A stretch of DNA of 64,000 bases from Chrysomallon squamiferum. Taxonomy: Eukaryota; Mollusca; Gastropoda; Neomphalida; Peltospiridae. Where the stretch lies: assembly GCA_012295275.1 (NCBI GenBank), contig CM022668.1, positions 13,328,022 through 13,392,021 of the forward strand. Direction: 5' to 3'. A program made the translations under genes and the position numbers. Every line of letters starts with the position of its first letter. Position 1 is the first letter of the stretch. Positions 14,102-27,480 of the stretch are shown piece after piece. The notes beneath the pieces were generated by a model. It was not told the DNA's origin. It saw only the letters and a list, made by a program, of their open reading frames with translations, and did no database searches.

Positions 14102-14390
14102 TACCTGAAGACATCTGAATTTAATCTAGCCCTTTTCTCTTTCTAAATACATTCAAAGCAACAATGTAGAAAGATGACCTTTTGAATTTACTTTCAATAT
14201 ATAAATAATAAAATTAATAGTTTTGAAAATATCACCAGAGACACAAGATTTACAGATTCCGATCCAGAAATAACCAAAGTAAATTACATCATCTTGAGAT
14301 ATTCTGTAATGAGTTTACCATTAGCAAGAAAGAAAGTAAAAGATATAAAAATTATGTATAAACTACATTAGGAAATGTAAATCAAATAAA

Positions 14391-14469
14391 CATTTTATTT
14401 TATTTTATTTTATTTTATTTTATTTTATTTTATTTTATTTTATTTTATTTTATTTTATTTTATTTTATT
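14391..14469. repeat. (TTTTA)n pentanucleotide repeat
   Basis: About 15 uninterrupted TTTTA units. Confidence 0.97.
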
Positions 14470-14479
14470 AGTTTATTAA

Positions 14480-14695
14480 TTAAAAGAAGAAAAATTGTTT
14501 ACATGAAAACCATATTATAGATATTTTCTTTTCTTTCTTTATCTGTTTATTAAATAAAGAATAATTGTTACACGAAAACCATACAATAGATAATTTCTTT
14601 TCTTGTTTTTTTCTTTACATCTTTATGTATTTATTTTTTAAATAAAGAATGATTGTTACATGAAAACTATAACAGATAATTTCTTTTTTTTTTCA
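14480..14695. repeat. Three-copy degenerate tandem repeat, about 85-110 bp
   Basis: Each copy contains AAAGAA(A/T)AATTGTT, ACATGAAAACCATA or ACACGAAAACCATA, and a TAGATAATTTCTTTTCTT-like tail. It lies directly downstream of the (TTTTA)n block. Confidence 0.65.
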
Positions 14696-14729
14696 TGTTA
14701 TTGGTTACTTTTTTATTACTATTATTAGT

Positions 14730-14761
<32 letters not shown>

Positions 14762-15794
14762 TGTGGAGAGACTTTCTTACTACCATATCTGTACTTTATT
14801 AATGAACTGAAAACATCTACATTTGCAAGAATCAAAAAAATCTATTTCGTCTCAATCGTTATAACACAAATACAATAGCACTTAGACAGAAAGCAATTAT
14901 CAGAAATGTGAAAATACAAAATGCAGACATTTTTGTCGTATTATATCTGTATTACACTTCAAATAATTAATTAACAAAAAAAAAACATTAATTGGCTTGA
15001 TGAAAAATGTAATTTATTACTGTCATCTAGCTCTTAATTATTTCATTAAAAAAATAATAAATAAATTAAAAAAAAAAAAAAAAGAAGAGAAAAATCCAAT
15101 AAGATGAAATTAAGCATAAGCATTTAGCCTTTTTGTTCAAAGCAACAACCAGATCATTTAACAACACTTACATAAAAGATTTTTGTTTTTTGTTAGAAAG
15201 TTAAAGACGGCTGAAGAATGCTGTTGTTGTAACAATATCGTGTGTGTTATTTAGTTTAGCTTTCTCCAGCTACAGGAAAGAAATGAAGACTCTGACTTAT
15301 ACAAATCAATATTAACAGTGCTTATTAACTGTGTGCACCAGAGTGGCAAGATTTTCTATGTGACAGTATGAAAAAAAAAAAAAAAAAAGAAGAAGTGTTC
15401 TTTGGTGTCTCAAGAAAATGCAGATATAAAAATTTTTTTAAATACTATGAAAAGACATGAAGGACCAATTCAGGATATTAATAACAGGCTTAGTCTGTTT
15501 AAATTGAGACCAAAAAATAAAAAATAAAAAATAAAATAATAATAATAAAAATAATAAATAAGTAAAATAAATAATAAAATATGTATCTGTATATAAAAAA
15601 AAGGAAAACAGATCAAAGAAAAGATTTAAAATAATATTTTTTTTTAAAATGGAGGAAAAAAGGTTAAGACATTATTCAGAAACATTTAATTTTTTTTTAA
15701 AATATTATCATTATTTATTTATTATTTTTACTCAGTCTGTTTTTAAAAGCAATATCTTTGTTTAACAAAAAATAGCATAGGTTAAACATAGATC

Positions 15795-16205
15795 ATTTTC
15801 AAACCTAAACCGATTTATAAGAAACGTATACATTCATAAATATATAAAAATGATAGAATAAACATTTTTAAAAGCAAAATTAACAAACAATAAAACGGCT
15901 TAAACTTAAAAACAGATAATTCTGAAAGCTAAATTGAGTTACAAGGACAGATTTTACTATCATTTGGCTTCCATCATTAATAAATAAATCATATAATGAT
16001 AAGAATAAATATAATTTAAATCAAAATAAACAAACTAAAAACGTAAGGAAAGATATACTGTCACTTGGCTGATACATTTAATAAATGTAACGGTAAGGAA
16101 AAAAAAAAAAAATACAAAATATAAAAAACCCCAATAAAATATATAACATAATTCTGAAACCGAAACCAAGTATATGGAAAGCTATAGGGTCACTTGACTG
16201 TTATC
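15795..16205. repeat. Degenerate tandem repeat with GTCACTTGGCTG motif
   Basis: Copies near 15920, 16035 and 16155 share an AAACC/AAACT start, a short AAGGAAAG-like piece and a T(G/A)TCA(C/T)TTG(G/A)CT phrase at about 115-120-bp spacing. A weaker copy starts near 15800. Confidence 0.5.
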
Positions 16206-16891
16206 AGTATTATTTAAGATATTGTCTATTATCTGCAAAACAACTGATTTTATTTTGCATGAAAGGTTTGTTGAATTAATGTATGTCTCAGGTTCTGTGA
16301 TTCACTTGCAGTAACAAATAATATCACTGACATCACAAACCCTTTCACAAAAAAAAGTGGATTGACATTTTAGCCCTAACATTTGTAAAGTAGAAAGTAT
16401 CAGGTTAGGTTTAGAATTTTAAAAAAAACAATAATAAAATTAAAAAAAAAACAGCAAAGATCATGTACAGATTCTTGTGCTAAATTATATGTATGAAATA
16501 TATATATAAAAAAAATATCTTTGTATCCTTCAATAAAATATATACAAACAGGTTCAGAAACTATTTTCTTTTCTTTTTTTCCCCCTCTCTTTCTTTCCAA
16601 CCCCACTTTTTTTTCTCTTTCTCTCTCTCCTATTTTTTTTTTTTTTTTTTTTTTTTTCTTTTTTTTTTACAAATTTAGAACTAAATCCACAAATCAAATG
16701 TGTTAAAAAGATATTGTCTGGTTGGTTTTATCTACATTTCTGAATCTAAAATAACTTTCTAACAAAGGCAGAAAACATTTTTCATCTTCAATTCAGAGCA
16801 ATCGCAAAAATTATAAATAAATAAATAAGAAGAAAGAAAGAAAGAAAAGAAAAAAAAAAAAAAAACGAAAAGCCAATAATAAAAATTTCAA

Positions 16892-16926
<35 letters not shown>

Positions 16927-17639
16927 CAATCAATCAAGCTAGTGATTATTAAAATATATTTATGTACATCACATTTGTTAAATTTATTTAAACATTTTTT
17001 TTAATTTATTTTTTTTTATTTCACATTTTTCTGGATTATAAATAAACTGAACATTAATTTTGGTTTTGTATTGCACTGAAGTTTTTATTTTAACTATTTG
17101 TGAAATTTTTATTTTTATTATTATTACTAAAGATTTAAAGTAAACCATTATTATTTATAATTTTTATTATGATTATCAGATAAGAAGTTAAAAAAAAAGT
17201 GCAGATAAGAAGTAAAAATAAAAATAAAAAAATAATTAAAAAAAGTATATATTATTGTTATTATTATTATTAAAAGAGCTCAGATTATTTTCAAGTTCAT
17301 AAAAAAAAACGTAGTATTTTCTGAAGAAATTTTATGTGACATTTCTTGTATTCATCTGAGATTTCAAAACAGCTAATGATTACTTTTATGAAACCAAATA
17401 AACTGTTCAACATATATTTAAACTGCTGGGAATTATTATTATTAGTTTTCTTCAAGCCACACACACATACACACAAACAAATGGGGCATTTTTTGCTAAT
17501 ATTATGCAGAACAACATAAATACTATATCAACAGCTGATAAAAGGAAGTCATTATCATGGTACATATATTTTGTTATGTAATAATAACAATAATAATAAT
17601 ATTAAAATATAAACTCTTTACTAAAAAGATTGTTTGATA

Positions 17640-20600
17640 TAGCCTATTTCCTAACAATCTTTGTCAATCTACATCTCGAAATGGTAAGTTTTTAATACAT
17701 TTTTGGATTAACCTACATTCCAGTAGTCTACAGACTTTATCAGTTTAAATGCCAGTACTGAATAAATACAAATATAGCTTATAATTTATTATAATTATGT
17801 AAATGTCTGTATAGCCTATAATGTTTTAGTCTAAATTCAATAGTCTACAGTTTATTCATTTGTCTAAATGCCAGTACTGATTATAAAATGCATCAGTCTG
17901 AATGCAAATGCAGCATATAATCCATTGTCTAAATGCCAATATAGACTATACTTTATTCATCTAAATGCTAGTGCAAACTAGTTTATTAATTAATGTAAAA
18001 GTCATTATTTGTTACACAGTACATCAATCTAAATGCAAATACAGTCTATAAATCTATTAGTTGTCTGAATGCCAGTAGAACATGTAGAAGTATATTAAGT
18101 TTAAGTATCAATAATCTAAATCAAACTGTATTTATAAAAAAAAATACCAATACAGTCTATAATATATATTAAGTCTGAATCCAGTGCATTAATTAATTAG
18201 TCTGAATGCCAATACTGATTATAAAATAAACATATCCAAATGCAGATACAGCTTATAATCTGTTAATTGGCAAAATGCCAAAATACGACAGAAAGTATAT
18301 TAGTAAGTCTAAATATCAATGCAGCCTATAAAGGTTTATTAGCCTGAAGGCAAACACTGCCTATAATTTATTATTTTATCTTAATGCCAATTCAGCCTCT
18401 AGTTTCTTGGTATAAGTAGCAGTACAGCCTATTAATTAGTCTAAAATGTCAATGCACACTTTAGCTTAAATATCAAAAGAACCTATTAATTAGTTTAAAT
18501 ATCAAAAGAACCTATTGATTAGTTTAAATATCAATACAACCTGTTAAACAGTTTAAATATCAATAGAACCTATTGATGAGTCTAAATGTCAATGCAGTCA
18601 ATAGTTTATTAATTAGTTTAAATATCAATAAAACCTATTAATTAGTTTAAATATCAATAAAACCTATTAATTAGAGTAAATATCATTACAAACTACTGAT
18701 TAGTCTAAATATTAATGCATTCTATAGTTTATTAGTTTAATTATCAATACAATCTGTTAATTTGTCTAAATATCAATCAACCTATTGATTAGTCTGAATG
18801 TCAATGCAGTCTATAGTGTATTAATTAGTCTAAATATCAATGTCAATACAGCTAGAATTTTTTTTTTTTTTTTAAATCTGTAACAGTTATGATTAATACT
18901 AATAAATGTTAACAAAGCAAAAGGTTACATATTAAAGAAAACCATAAAACGGAGGCCATTAACCAATCTGGAAGGCCATATAATCTGCCCACCTAATAAA
19001 AAGTGATTTAGCTAAATCCTGGTGCATCCTGTTTAACAGTTTAAAAAATCAGCCGTTTCAACTGTGTGCATTACACTTCGACCTGTTTATCAGTTTTTCA
19101 ATACAGCTTTTTCATCAGACTGTCATACTGCAGCCTATTTTATCAGTTTATCAATACAGCTTTTTCATCAGACTGTCATACTGCAGCCTATTTTATCAGT
19201 TTATTAATACAGCTTTTTCATCAGACTGTCATACTGCAGCCTATTTTATCAGTTTTTCAATACAGCTTTTTCATCAGACTGTCATACTGCAGCCTATTTT
19301 ATCAGTTTATCAATACAGCTTTTTCATCAGACTGTCATACTGCAGCCTATTTTATCAGTTTTTCAATACAGCTTTTTCATCAGACTGTCATACTGCAGCC
19401 TATTTTAACAGTTTATCAATACAGCTTTTTCATCAGACTGTCATACTGCAGCCTATTTTAACAGTTTATCAATACAGCTTTTTCATCAGACTGTCATACT
19501 GCAGCCTATTTTATCAGTTTATCAATAGAGCCTTTTGATCAGACTATCATAATACAGCCTATTTTAACAGTTTATCAATACAGCTTTTTCATCAGACTGT
19601 CATACTGCAGCCTATTTTATCAGTTTATCAATACAGCTTTTTCATCAGACTGTCATACTGCAGCCTATTTTATCAGTTTATAAATACAGCTTTTTCATCA
19701 GACTGTCATACCACAGCCTATTTTAACAGTTTATCAATACAGCTTTTTCATCAGACTGTCATACTGCAGCCTATTTTATCAGTTTATCAATACAGCTTTT
19801 TCATCAGACTGTCATACTGCAGCCTATTTTAACAGTTTATCAATAGAGCCTTTTGATCAGACTATCATAATACAGCCTATTTATCAGTTTATCAATACAG
19901 CCTTTTCAGATATCATAATAGTCTTTTCTTCAGAATATAATACAGCCTTTTCATCAGAATATAATAATATAACCTTTTTATCAGAATATAATAATACAGC
20001 CTTTTCATCAGAATATGTCTTTTCATCAATTATCACAATATTGTCTATTTATTAGACCTTCACAGTACAGTCTTTTCATCAGACTAGTTCAGTGCAGCCT
20101 ATCGTAATATAGTCTATTCACCAAACTATAATAATACACAGCTAGCTTATATCAGTGTATCATAATACAGTTGTTTTTTTGGACTATAATAACAGCAGCT
20201 GACATACTAGACTATCACAATGCAACCTATTCACCAGACTATTGTAATAACTGTTTGATCAAATCTGTTTATCAGATATATCGTGGTTAAGCCTTTTCAG
20301 TTATGACAACATAGGCTTTGTTGTTATATTCTGATGAAAAGGCTATTTGCAATCTTAAATTTAATGCAGCATATCCATTATTCTTTATAGAATAATCTCT
20401 AGTTTATTCAAGTCAGTCTGAAAATACTATCTATCAATGCTCTCATAATCCTTTTATATTTATATATATATATATATATGTATATACACATACATATACA
20501 CCATCAGTTTACATTTAAATACAACATACTCGACAATTTAAATCTCAGTACAGCAAATTGTTCTACAATAAATTATAATTCATCCGAGCAGACGTCAGAG

Positions 20601-22075
20601 TAACCAATTCATTGATCTGCGTCTCGTCTCAGATTATTAAACGATACCTTTTTTTCATCTGCATGTTACAAATCATCTGAACTGAATATGAGGACAGGAA
20701 CGTATATATCAATACAGTTGTGTGTTAAAAGTCAAACAGAAAGCCAGTCCTCTCTCTGCAAGTCAATACAATACGATCGTCCCTCTCGCAATTGTTTTAT
20801 AATCATTTAAACAGAAACTATTTGAAGTCTGAGCATAGCCTATAACCAGTCAGTATATTTAACAGTCATCTGTGTGTGTCGTTTATTTTGTATAGATTAT
20901 ATGTCAGCTATTTCTGGTGAGCCTATTCTAAATATATGTGTCAATATAGAGGGGTAAACACAGCCTAATTCTCTTGTTATGTCAATACATTATAATTATC
21001 TCTGTCATATAAATAGAGCCTATTCTAAATATATATATTTATTACCTATCAGTGTAGTTAATTATGCATCAAATTCAAAACGCAGTCTGTTTTTTTCCTA
21101 TGTCAATACATGATAATCACCTGATTAGATTTTGTTTTTATCGTTAATGTGTCATAAGTAGAAGCTATTCTAAATATATATATATCAGTATAGTTAATTA
21201 CATTATAAATACAGCCTATATGTCTATTATTTTAGCTTATTTGTCAGTGCCTGATAATAAAAATATATTTTAATGTAGTTTATTACATGCATTTGAAAAT
21301 CCGGCATACCTGTCTATATGTCAATATATTGTAAACCATCGTAATAATTTATAGTTTATCTGTCAATCATTAAAGTGTTTTCTTAACTAAGTCCATATCT
21401 AAACATAGCCAATCCACTGGATTATAAGTAATCAGTATCTTTTTTTGTTATTCATAAGAGGCTACTTACAAGTATACAATTACACTGCAGCTTATTCATT
21501 AACATCAAAATACAGCCTGTTGTATTCAGCATACATCACAACACAGCTTATTCATCAGCATACATCACAATACAGCTTATATGTCAGCAGACATCACGAT
21601 ACAGCTTATTTGTTAGCATACATCACAATACAGCTTATTTGTCAGCATACATCACAATACAGCTTATTTGTTAGCATACATCACAATACAGCTTATTCAT
21701 CAGCAAACATCACAATACAGCTTATTCATCAGCAAACATTACAAAACAGCTTATTCATCAGCACATATCACAACATATCCTATTCATCAACAATAAAATA
21801 CAGCTTATTTATCAACATCAGAATACTGCTTATCTATCATCATATATCAATACAGCTTTTTCATAATTTAGTACTAAACTTTAAAGTCATAAAAAAAAAT
21901 AAATAAAATACACAGCAGTTGATATGTTTTTAAAATATATTTAACAATGTCTGAAAAAAACCAGAAGTGTTGCATGCATAATACATTAGGATTTCATTTC
22001 ATGAATAAGCTGTATTGATATTTGGATCAATGAATAAGCTGTTACGATTTAGACTGCTGAATAAATTGTATTCAC
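17640..22075. repeat. Large minisatellite field, about 29-bp unit family
   Basis: More than 4 kb is made of diverged copies of one short unit whose recurring words are CAGCCTATT or CAGCTTATT, ATYAG, and TCAATA. Exact 29-bp periodicity is visible near 18470-18690 (AACCTATTAATTAG...) and again near 21540-21750 (CAGCTTATT...CATCAC). A 53-bp sub-array occupies the centre. Units in inverted orientation occur near 20325-20345 and 21999-22075. Dividing length by period gives on the order of 150 units. Apparent open frames at 19066-19461 and 21445-21906 are repeat translations. Confidence 0.85.
19083..19900. repeat. 53-bp tandem repeat, about 15 copies, dimeric unit
   Basis: Copies of GACTGTCATACTGCAGCC recur every 53 bases, most nearly identical. 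The 53-mer splits into two related halves, TCAGTTTATCAATACAGC and TCAGACTGTCATACTGCAGC, each followed by a T-rich tail, so it is a diverged dimer of the surrounding 29-bp family. Variant copies starting TCAATAGAGCC occur at 19522 and 19840, exactly 318 bases (six units) apart, which points to a higher-order duplication. Confidence 0.95.
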
Positions 22076-22944
22076 TGTAAAAAAATGTATTCAAAACATA
22101 TGGCTACCCTTGGATTCAAGCTATTAAAAAAAAAAAATTGTTTTAGTATCAAACGATCTAAAAACTTTTCCCCTTGGGTTCATACTGTTGAAGAGATTGT
22201 ATACAGTGTCACAATCTTATTCAAAATATCTGATAATCTATTGATAATTTTGTTTTTAACTGTACTTTTAAGATGTTAGAATTTTTCATCTAAAAAAAAC
22301 CCAAACAGAACATACAATGTACAGATCATCAGTATATTCATGTTGAAAGTGAATTTGTTTAATCAATTTTGAGCTTAAGATGTGTTATTTTTGTTTTGCT
22401 TTGTTGACAATCTATTATCAACAATTTTGTAATAATTTTATTTATATAATTATATTTTTTTTTCCTGTTCTTATTTACCGGATTAATAAAAAAAAAAAAA
22501 AAAAAAATACTAATCTTGAATATACGGCATAAAGACACTATTATTAACAATGCTTTTTTGTTGTGGGTTTTTATTTTTATTTTTTCACTATTTTTATTTA
22601 GTCTAGTAAAAAAGGTGAAATATTATCCAACATAAAGGCATTTTGATAACGTACCTTTTCAGTATGCCATCTACATTTTTTTTTTTTTTTTTTTTTTATT
22701 TATTATCTTACACGGTCTATTATTAATAAGTAATGCTATTTCCTGCTGTGAAATACTGTATCACTCACCAGTAGTTTAATAAAATATCATCAAAAGAAAT
22801 GTTTATATAAAATAAACACTGTAGATTATCATTAATTATTGAAGGTGATATAATTTCCTGCTGTGAAATAGAGCATCGTGTAGGAGTGTTTAAATGATCT
22901 ACGCTTTTAATACTGATTCTAAAGAAATTACATAACATACTGTA

Positions 22945-22945
22945 T

Positions 22946-22980
<35 letters not shown>

Positions 22981-22982
22981 TA
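22945..22982. repeat. (ATC)n trinucleotide repeat
   Basis: About 12 ATC units. A Met-rich open frame on the minus strand is the repeat read in one phase. Confidence 0.95.
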
Positions 22983-23304
22983 TCATTAGAACAGTTTTTC
23001 ATAAAGCCTATCCTACTGCATAACATTTCCTTAATGTTTGGAAACTAATTTTAAAGAAAACTGTTTTATATTATCACAGAAAGTAATGTTGTTTTATAAT
23101 ACATTTTAGATAGATATTGAATATTTTCATTTTAACCCAATTATCTATGATGTCTAAAAGCCATATATTAGTAACAATAATATTTCTGGTTGTTTCGTTC
23201 TTATTAACTTTTTTTTTTTTCTTTATTCCTTCTGTTGTTATGAGCTAGGTTTTGTTGTTGTTGTTGTATTTTGGGGGTTTTATTTTTGTGCATGATTCTG
23301 TGTC

Positions 23305-23339
<35 letters not shown>

Positions 23340-23597
23340 CAGGTTATATTTATTACTAATGAAATGAAAATACTTTTCAGTAATGAGAAAGATTATAAAT
23401 TCTTGTTGTAAATAAACCTCATTTTTAACTTTTTTTTTTAAATTAAGTATCACAGTAATATAAATAGCTAAGCCATAAATGAATCTACTAGATAAGGGAC
23501 TTGTCACACTAGAAAAAACAAACAAGAACAGAAAAGTGTCACATCAGTTATATTCACATTCACTAAACAAAAATATTTTTCTATAATATTACAAAAC

Positions 23598-23705
23598 AAA
23601 AATGTTTATAAATTTACGAAGCAGATATTTTTATATTATTCCAAAGAAATGTTTATAAATTCACGAAGCAGATATTTTTATATTATTCCAAAGAAATGTT
23701 TATGG
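23598..23705. repeat. 47-bp tandem duplication
   Basis: The unit AAATGTTTATAAATT(T/C)ACG followed by AAGCAGATATTTTTA is present twice with one mismatch, plus the start of a third copy. Confidence 0.85.
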
Positions 23706-24952
23706 CAAAGGATATCAAAATTTCAGTCATTGTAAATATACTAACAATTATGAAGAGTATTCACTAAAAAAAATAATAATAATAATAGATATTTAGATAT
23801 TTTTAATGAACTAACTAAACAGAAATTTGGACAAGTTATTAAAATGGATTATCAAATAATGGAGAAAAGTTATTTATTTTGTTGATTTGTTTGTTCCCTG
23901 GGCTGTTTTTTTTTGTTCTGTTTTGTTTTTACTATTTTGTAGAAAAACGGTTAATTTCAAACTAACAGCTGTAATATGATACACTCTCACAATTAATGAC
24001 TTAGTAAATGGGGAGAGGTTTAGGCTGCACCCTCAGACTTACAATAATATTCAGGTTTCAGATGTTCTTGTTTAATAAGAGGAAACCCATTATTGTAACA
24101 ACAATTCTCTATTTGTTATTAATTAACTAAAATGTTCTCTAATTACACATATTGCCACAATTTGATATTTGATAAATTAATTGTACCAGTTAACTTTAAA
24201 ATCTGATTACAGAACAAAGAAGATATGAACCTGTGACCAACTATTCCTCATACCAATATTCTAACCATTGTCTTTCAAATCAAAATAAAATTTTTTATAA
24301 CTGGTACAACAAAGGTTATGAATAAAGAACTGAAAAAAATCTGATGAAAAAAATAAATTCTAATATGCACAGTACAGGAAAAAAAAAAAATGAGATAACT
24401 GAATAACAAAGATAATATATATTTTGTAAAACAGTTATGTATACTTCAGTAATTTAAGGTTAATTTTTTCCCTAAACTTATTTTATTTTGCTAGGCATGG
24501 AATTAAAATAAAATGTATATTAACATTAATTTTATTTTATTTGAGATATAAGAAGAAGGTATAAGAAGAATTTAGCAAAAATAAAACTAGTTTATTATTT
24601 AACAGGATGAATTGTCAGTGTTATCTTTTATTGTTAATTAGTTATCACATGAATTTATTTATTCAAGTACATTCTGTTCAAGTGTTCATCCATCAAAATA
24701 TCTGTCATTATGTCACAGTTTGATTTAAATGATCTAAATGTTACTGAACAATTAAACAAAAAAATCTAAAAAATATAGTTTGTTTATCTGTTAAGTTTGA
24801 AAGGGAAAAAACCAGAGTTACAGTTTATAATTGGGTTAAATATAAATAAAAATAAAACATTTATTAAATTAAACCATTTCGTCCAACAAAATTGTGAGCC
24901 ATTTAACTGCTGAATTAACAACCTTGACACAATAAAAAGTTTTATTACTTAC

Positions 24953-25627
24953 CTACAATTGGGGGGAGGGTCAAGCGTTATTTCAGTCAGCTCTCTTTGA
25001 AGCCTGAAATAAAATTAAAAATACATAACCGAAACATCAAAAACAACCGAATCCGAATAAAAATTAAATAAAATAAAAAATGTTTATAGCCAAATCAAAA
25101 ATGGTGTAAGCAATCGGAAAACAATATGGCGTTCGTTGGCTACGTCTTCTATGAAAGGAATTTATCGAAATTTGTAATAAAAACGGTCTTGCTGGTTAAA
25201 AGTGACCATGCCAGGGCATAATTGGCATAAAAAGGAACCAATTAACGTTTTTCTTATTCTGCTAAAGTCGTTTGTTTTTAATATATAAGACGAAAAAGCT
25301 TATATGCAAATGAGCTCAGGTTGTATAGTGCACGTGTATTTCTATTCGATATATGACCGATAACTATCACGGTAACTACTCATGGTTTCGAACGACTGAA
25401 TATTTTATTGTAGTGACACAACGAGTGTTTAAAACTTATGCTTCTGTTTGTTAGTACCTTCTTGCACTGGTGCTGGGAGCTTTTGAGAGTTTAAGTGTTG
25501 GTTTGTTGTCTTTTTCCGTCGAATTTTGTCCACGGGGGGCTGGCGGAGCCGTATTGCGAGCCGACCCAGAAGGGCCCCCTGGTGAAGACGATCCCGAGGG
25601 ACCGGCCTGGGCATGTGATGTAGACAT
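24953..25627 (-). CDS. UBE2E: Ubiquitin-conjugating enzyme E2 of the UBE2E class, N-terminal two exons (partial)
   Basis: Exons are 25627-25458 and 25003-24953 on the minus strand, joined in phase 2. They give 73 residues plus two bases that begin a Ser codon. Residues 1-50 are a Ser/Gly/Pro-rich tail typical of UBE2E proteins (about 60 residues before the core). Residues 52-57 read STSARR and 65-73 ITLDPPPNC, matching the start of the E2 core helix and first strand of UBE2E1/2/3, whose next residues are SAGPKGDN. Donors are GTACTA and GTAAGT; the acceptor is TTTATTTCAG. ATG at 25627 is chosen because a TGA lies in frame upstream, only a GTG precedes it, and AAAA precedes ATG. The catalytic Cys exon is not in the window. 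UBE2E enzymes load ubiquitin for RING ligases. The family call is firm; which member is not determinable. Confidence 0.88.
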
Positions 25628-26560
25628 TTTTAGGGGGGTTTTCGTCACCAGAAATCAACGGAATCTTGACAGTACAATCAAATCTGAAATGAGAAGATGC
25701 AGAGAAAAAAAAAGAGATGTGAAAAAGCCCGAACATAATAATACATAAAACACTAGGCAAAACTACCATCAATCAGAGCGAACGAACAGGGAAAAACAAG
25801 ATATTTTCGCTTTACCGGCAAATAAAAAAGTTTCCACGCTATTAATCGCTGACAGAACTTGTACGCGAGATAACGTTACAATAACATGCACAATATAATA
25901 TTGATGATGAAACCCATAAAACATAAAATGAATCAGAGTAAAGTCAAGAAGTTGTAAATGTCATCCCTGATCCAACCACAAACACAAAGAACAGACAGGT
26001 TCGTTCGCTTATACTCGATTCGTTCGAGAGAAAGCGACGAAGTCTTATATGCCGAGACTTAGAACAATATACCTACTATAAGTCCTGATTATCAGAACTG
26101 CGTCAGTCGAACCAAATAAACATTAAAACAATCCAAAACGAACTTGCACCTTGAAGCTAGTTTGTCGCGCGTCTCTCATATCAAGTTGTCATTGGGCTGT
26201 TACATACGCCTCCCAAGTAACATAAAAGTATACAAAATTCTACATAGAATGGACTGTGTACCCGATAAAGTACGGACCAAATCCTTCAAGCAATGTGTAA
26301 AAAAATTATAAAATTATTACAAAATATGAATACAATATCGATTCTCATACCAGTAAACTCACAAAGCAGATTCTTTAATAATAGCCACAATGCGTTCGGT
26401 GGGAGGGAGTCCACAAAATCTTGTCAATTAGAAGTTGGGTGATTCTATTTTGAAGGAGAAAGGGGAGATAGCTTCTTGAGTTCACCCGCTGACCAGTCAA
26501 AATGAACCGTTACGTATTTTTCCAGATAGATAATGTTACATAATTTCGCGGAGGTAATTA
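25628..26560 (-). promoter_or_regulatory. Probable promoter and 5' UTR region of UBE2E
   Basis: The sequence upstream of the UBE2E start is less AT-rich and richer in CpG (for example TCGATTCGTTCGAGAG near 26010-26030) than the flanking tens of kilobases, and is free of microsatellites. A CCAAT motif on the minus strand lies near 26193. No TATA box or transcription start can be fixed by eye. Open frames at 25470-25772 are shadows of exon 1. Confidence 0.45.
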
Positions 26561-27063
26561 ATGAACTGAACTATGATACAAATCTCAGATGTATTATTTA
26601 CTCAGTTAAAGGGGGTGGGGGGAAGAAAAAACGAAAGTGACAGTAACAAATTAAATAATCGTAATAAAACTGTATTCTGAAATGTGACATTTATTTTTAA
26701 AAGAATACATTAATGTCTTAAACGATTTCTCCCATCTTTCACGAAAATCTTAACTGATTATCAGTTCTCAAAAATCAAAGTTAATAATAATAATAATAAC
26801 CAAAGAAGATAAAGAAAAAGATAGAAAAAGAGAAAGACTGAAAAATCATAATGATATATAAATAATTAACTATCATTTTTAATTTTGTAAAAAAATATTA
26901 TTCCTCCATTATTCATCATGATTTTCTCATTTGGATTTAATACACTACTGGTTGCATTTAAAATTTATTTTGTTTTTGTAGTTTCAAATATGGTCATTAA
27001 TAATTATAAACCTTTACAGCATTACTTTTGTAGACTTCAGATAATTTGCCAATAATCATGTTA

Positions 27064-27102
<39 letters not shown>

Positions 27103-27460
27103 AAACTTTCATGTAAATTTATTCATAAATTCATTCATACATACATACAAACACTTGCACACACACAGGCACACATATACACACATTTTACATATATAGA
27201 TACACACACCAATGGATTAAATCATATCAATTTTGTTCTTTGGTTACCTTGATGTTGGATTGTTGTAATACATTATAAATGATATATATTTAGGTCATAT
27301 CCTGGTTTACATCTTATTTAGACTATTAAACAGATTAAGAGATTATCAGTATCAGCAAACTAAACTGATGTATCATTTCTTTTCTCTTTTATTTCTTGTT
27401 ATTTTATTTTATTTTATTCTATTTTATGTATTCATTAATTTATTTAATATTTTAATTCAT
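26561..27460. other. Intergenic, no gene seen
   Basis: AT-rich sequence with an (AAAT)n run of about 11 units at 27062-27103 and short CA-rich words near 27160-27210. No exon or RNA gene was recognised. Confidence 0.5.
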
Positions 27461-27480
27461 TTGTTAATATTACTAATTAC

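Noticed and set aside
19066-19461. 131-codon open frame with recurring YSFFIRLSYCSLF-like peptide
   Set aside because: It is the 53-bp tandem repeat read through; because 53 is not a multiple of three, all three frames appear in turn. Not a protein gene.
21445-21906. 153-codon open frame with TIQLI and HNTAY repeats
   Set aside because: It is the 29-bp minisatellite read in rotating frames, with no start context or splice structure.
17640-22075. Possible CRISPR-like array because of 29-bp periodicity
   Set aside because: There are no unique spacers between conserved repeats; adjacent units are diverged copies of each other, and the window is eukaryotic.
25470-25748. Gly/Pro-rich 92-codon plus-strand frame and a 93-codon minus frame
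   Set aside because: Both overlap UBE2E exon 1 in other frames; the UBE2E reading is supported by splice-joined E2 core sequence.
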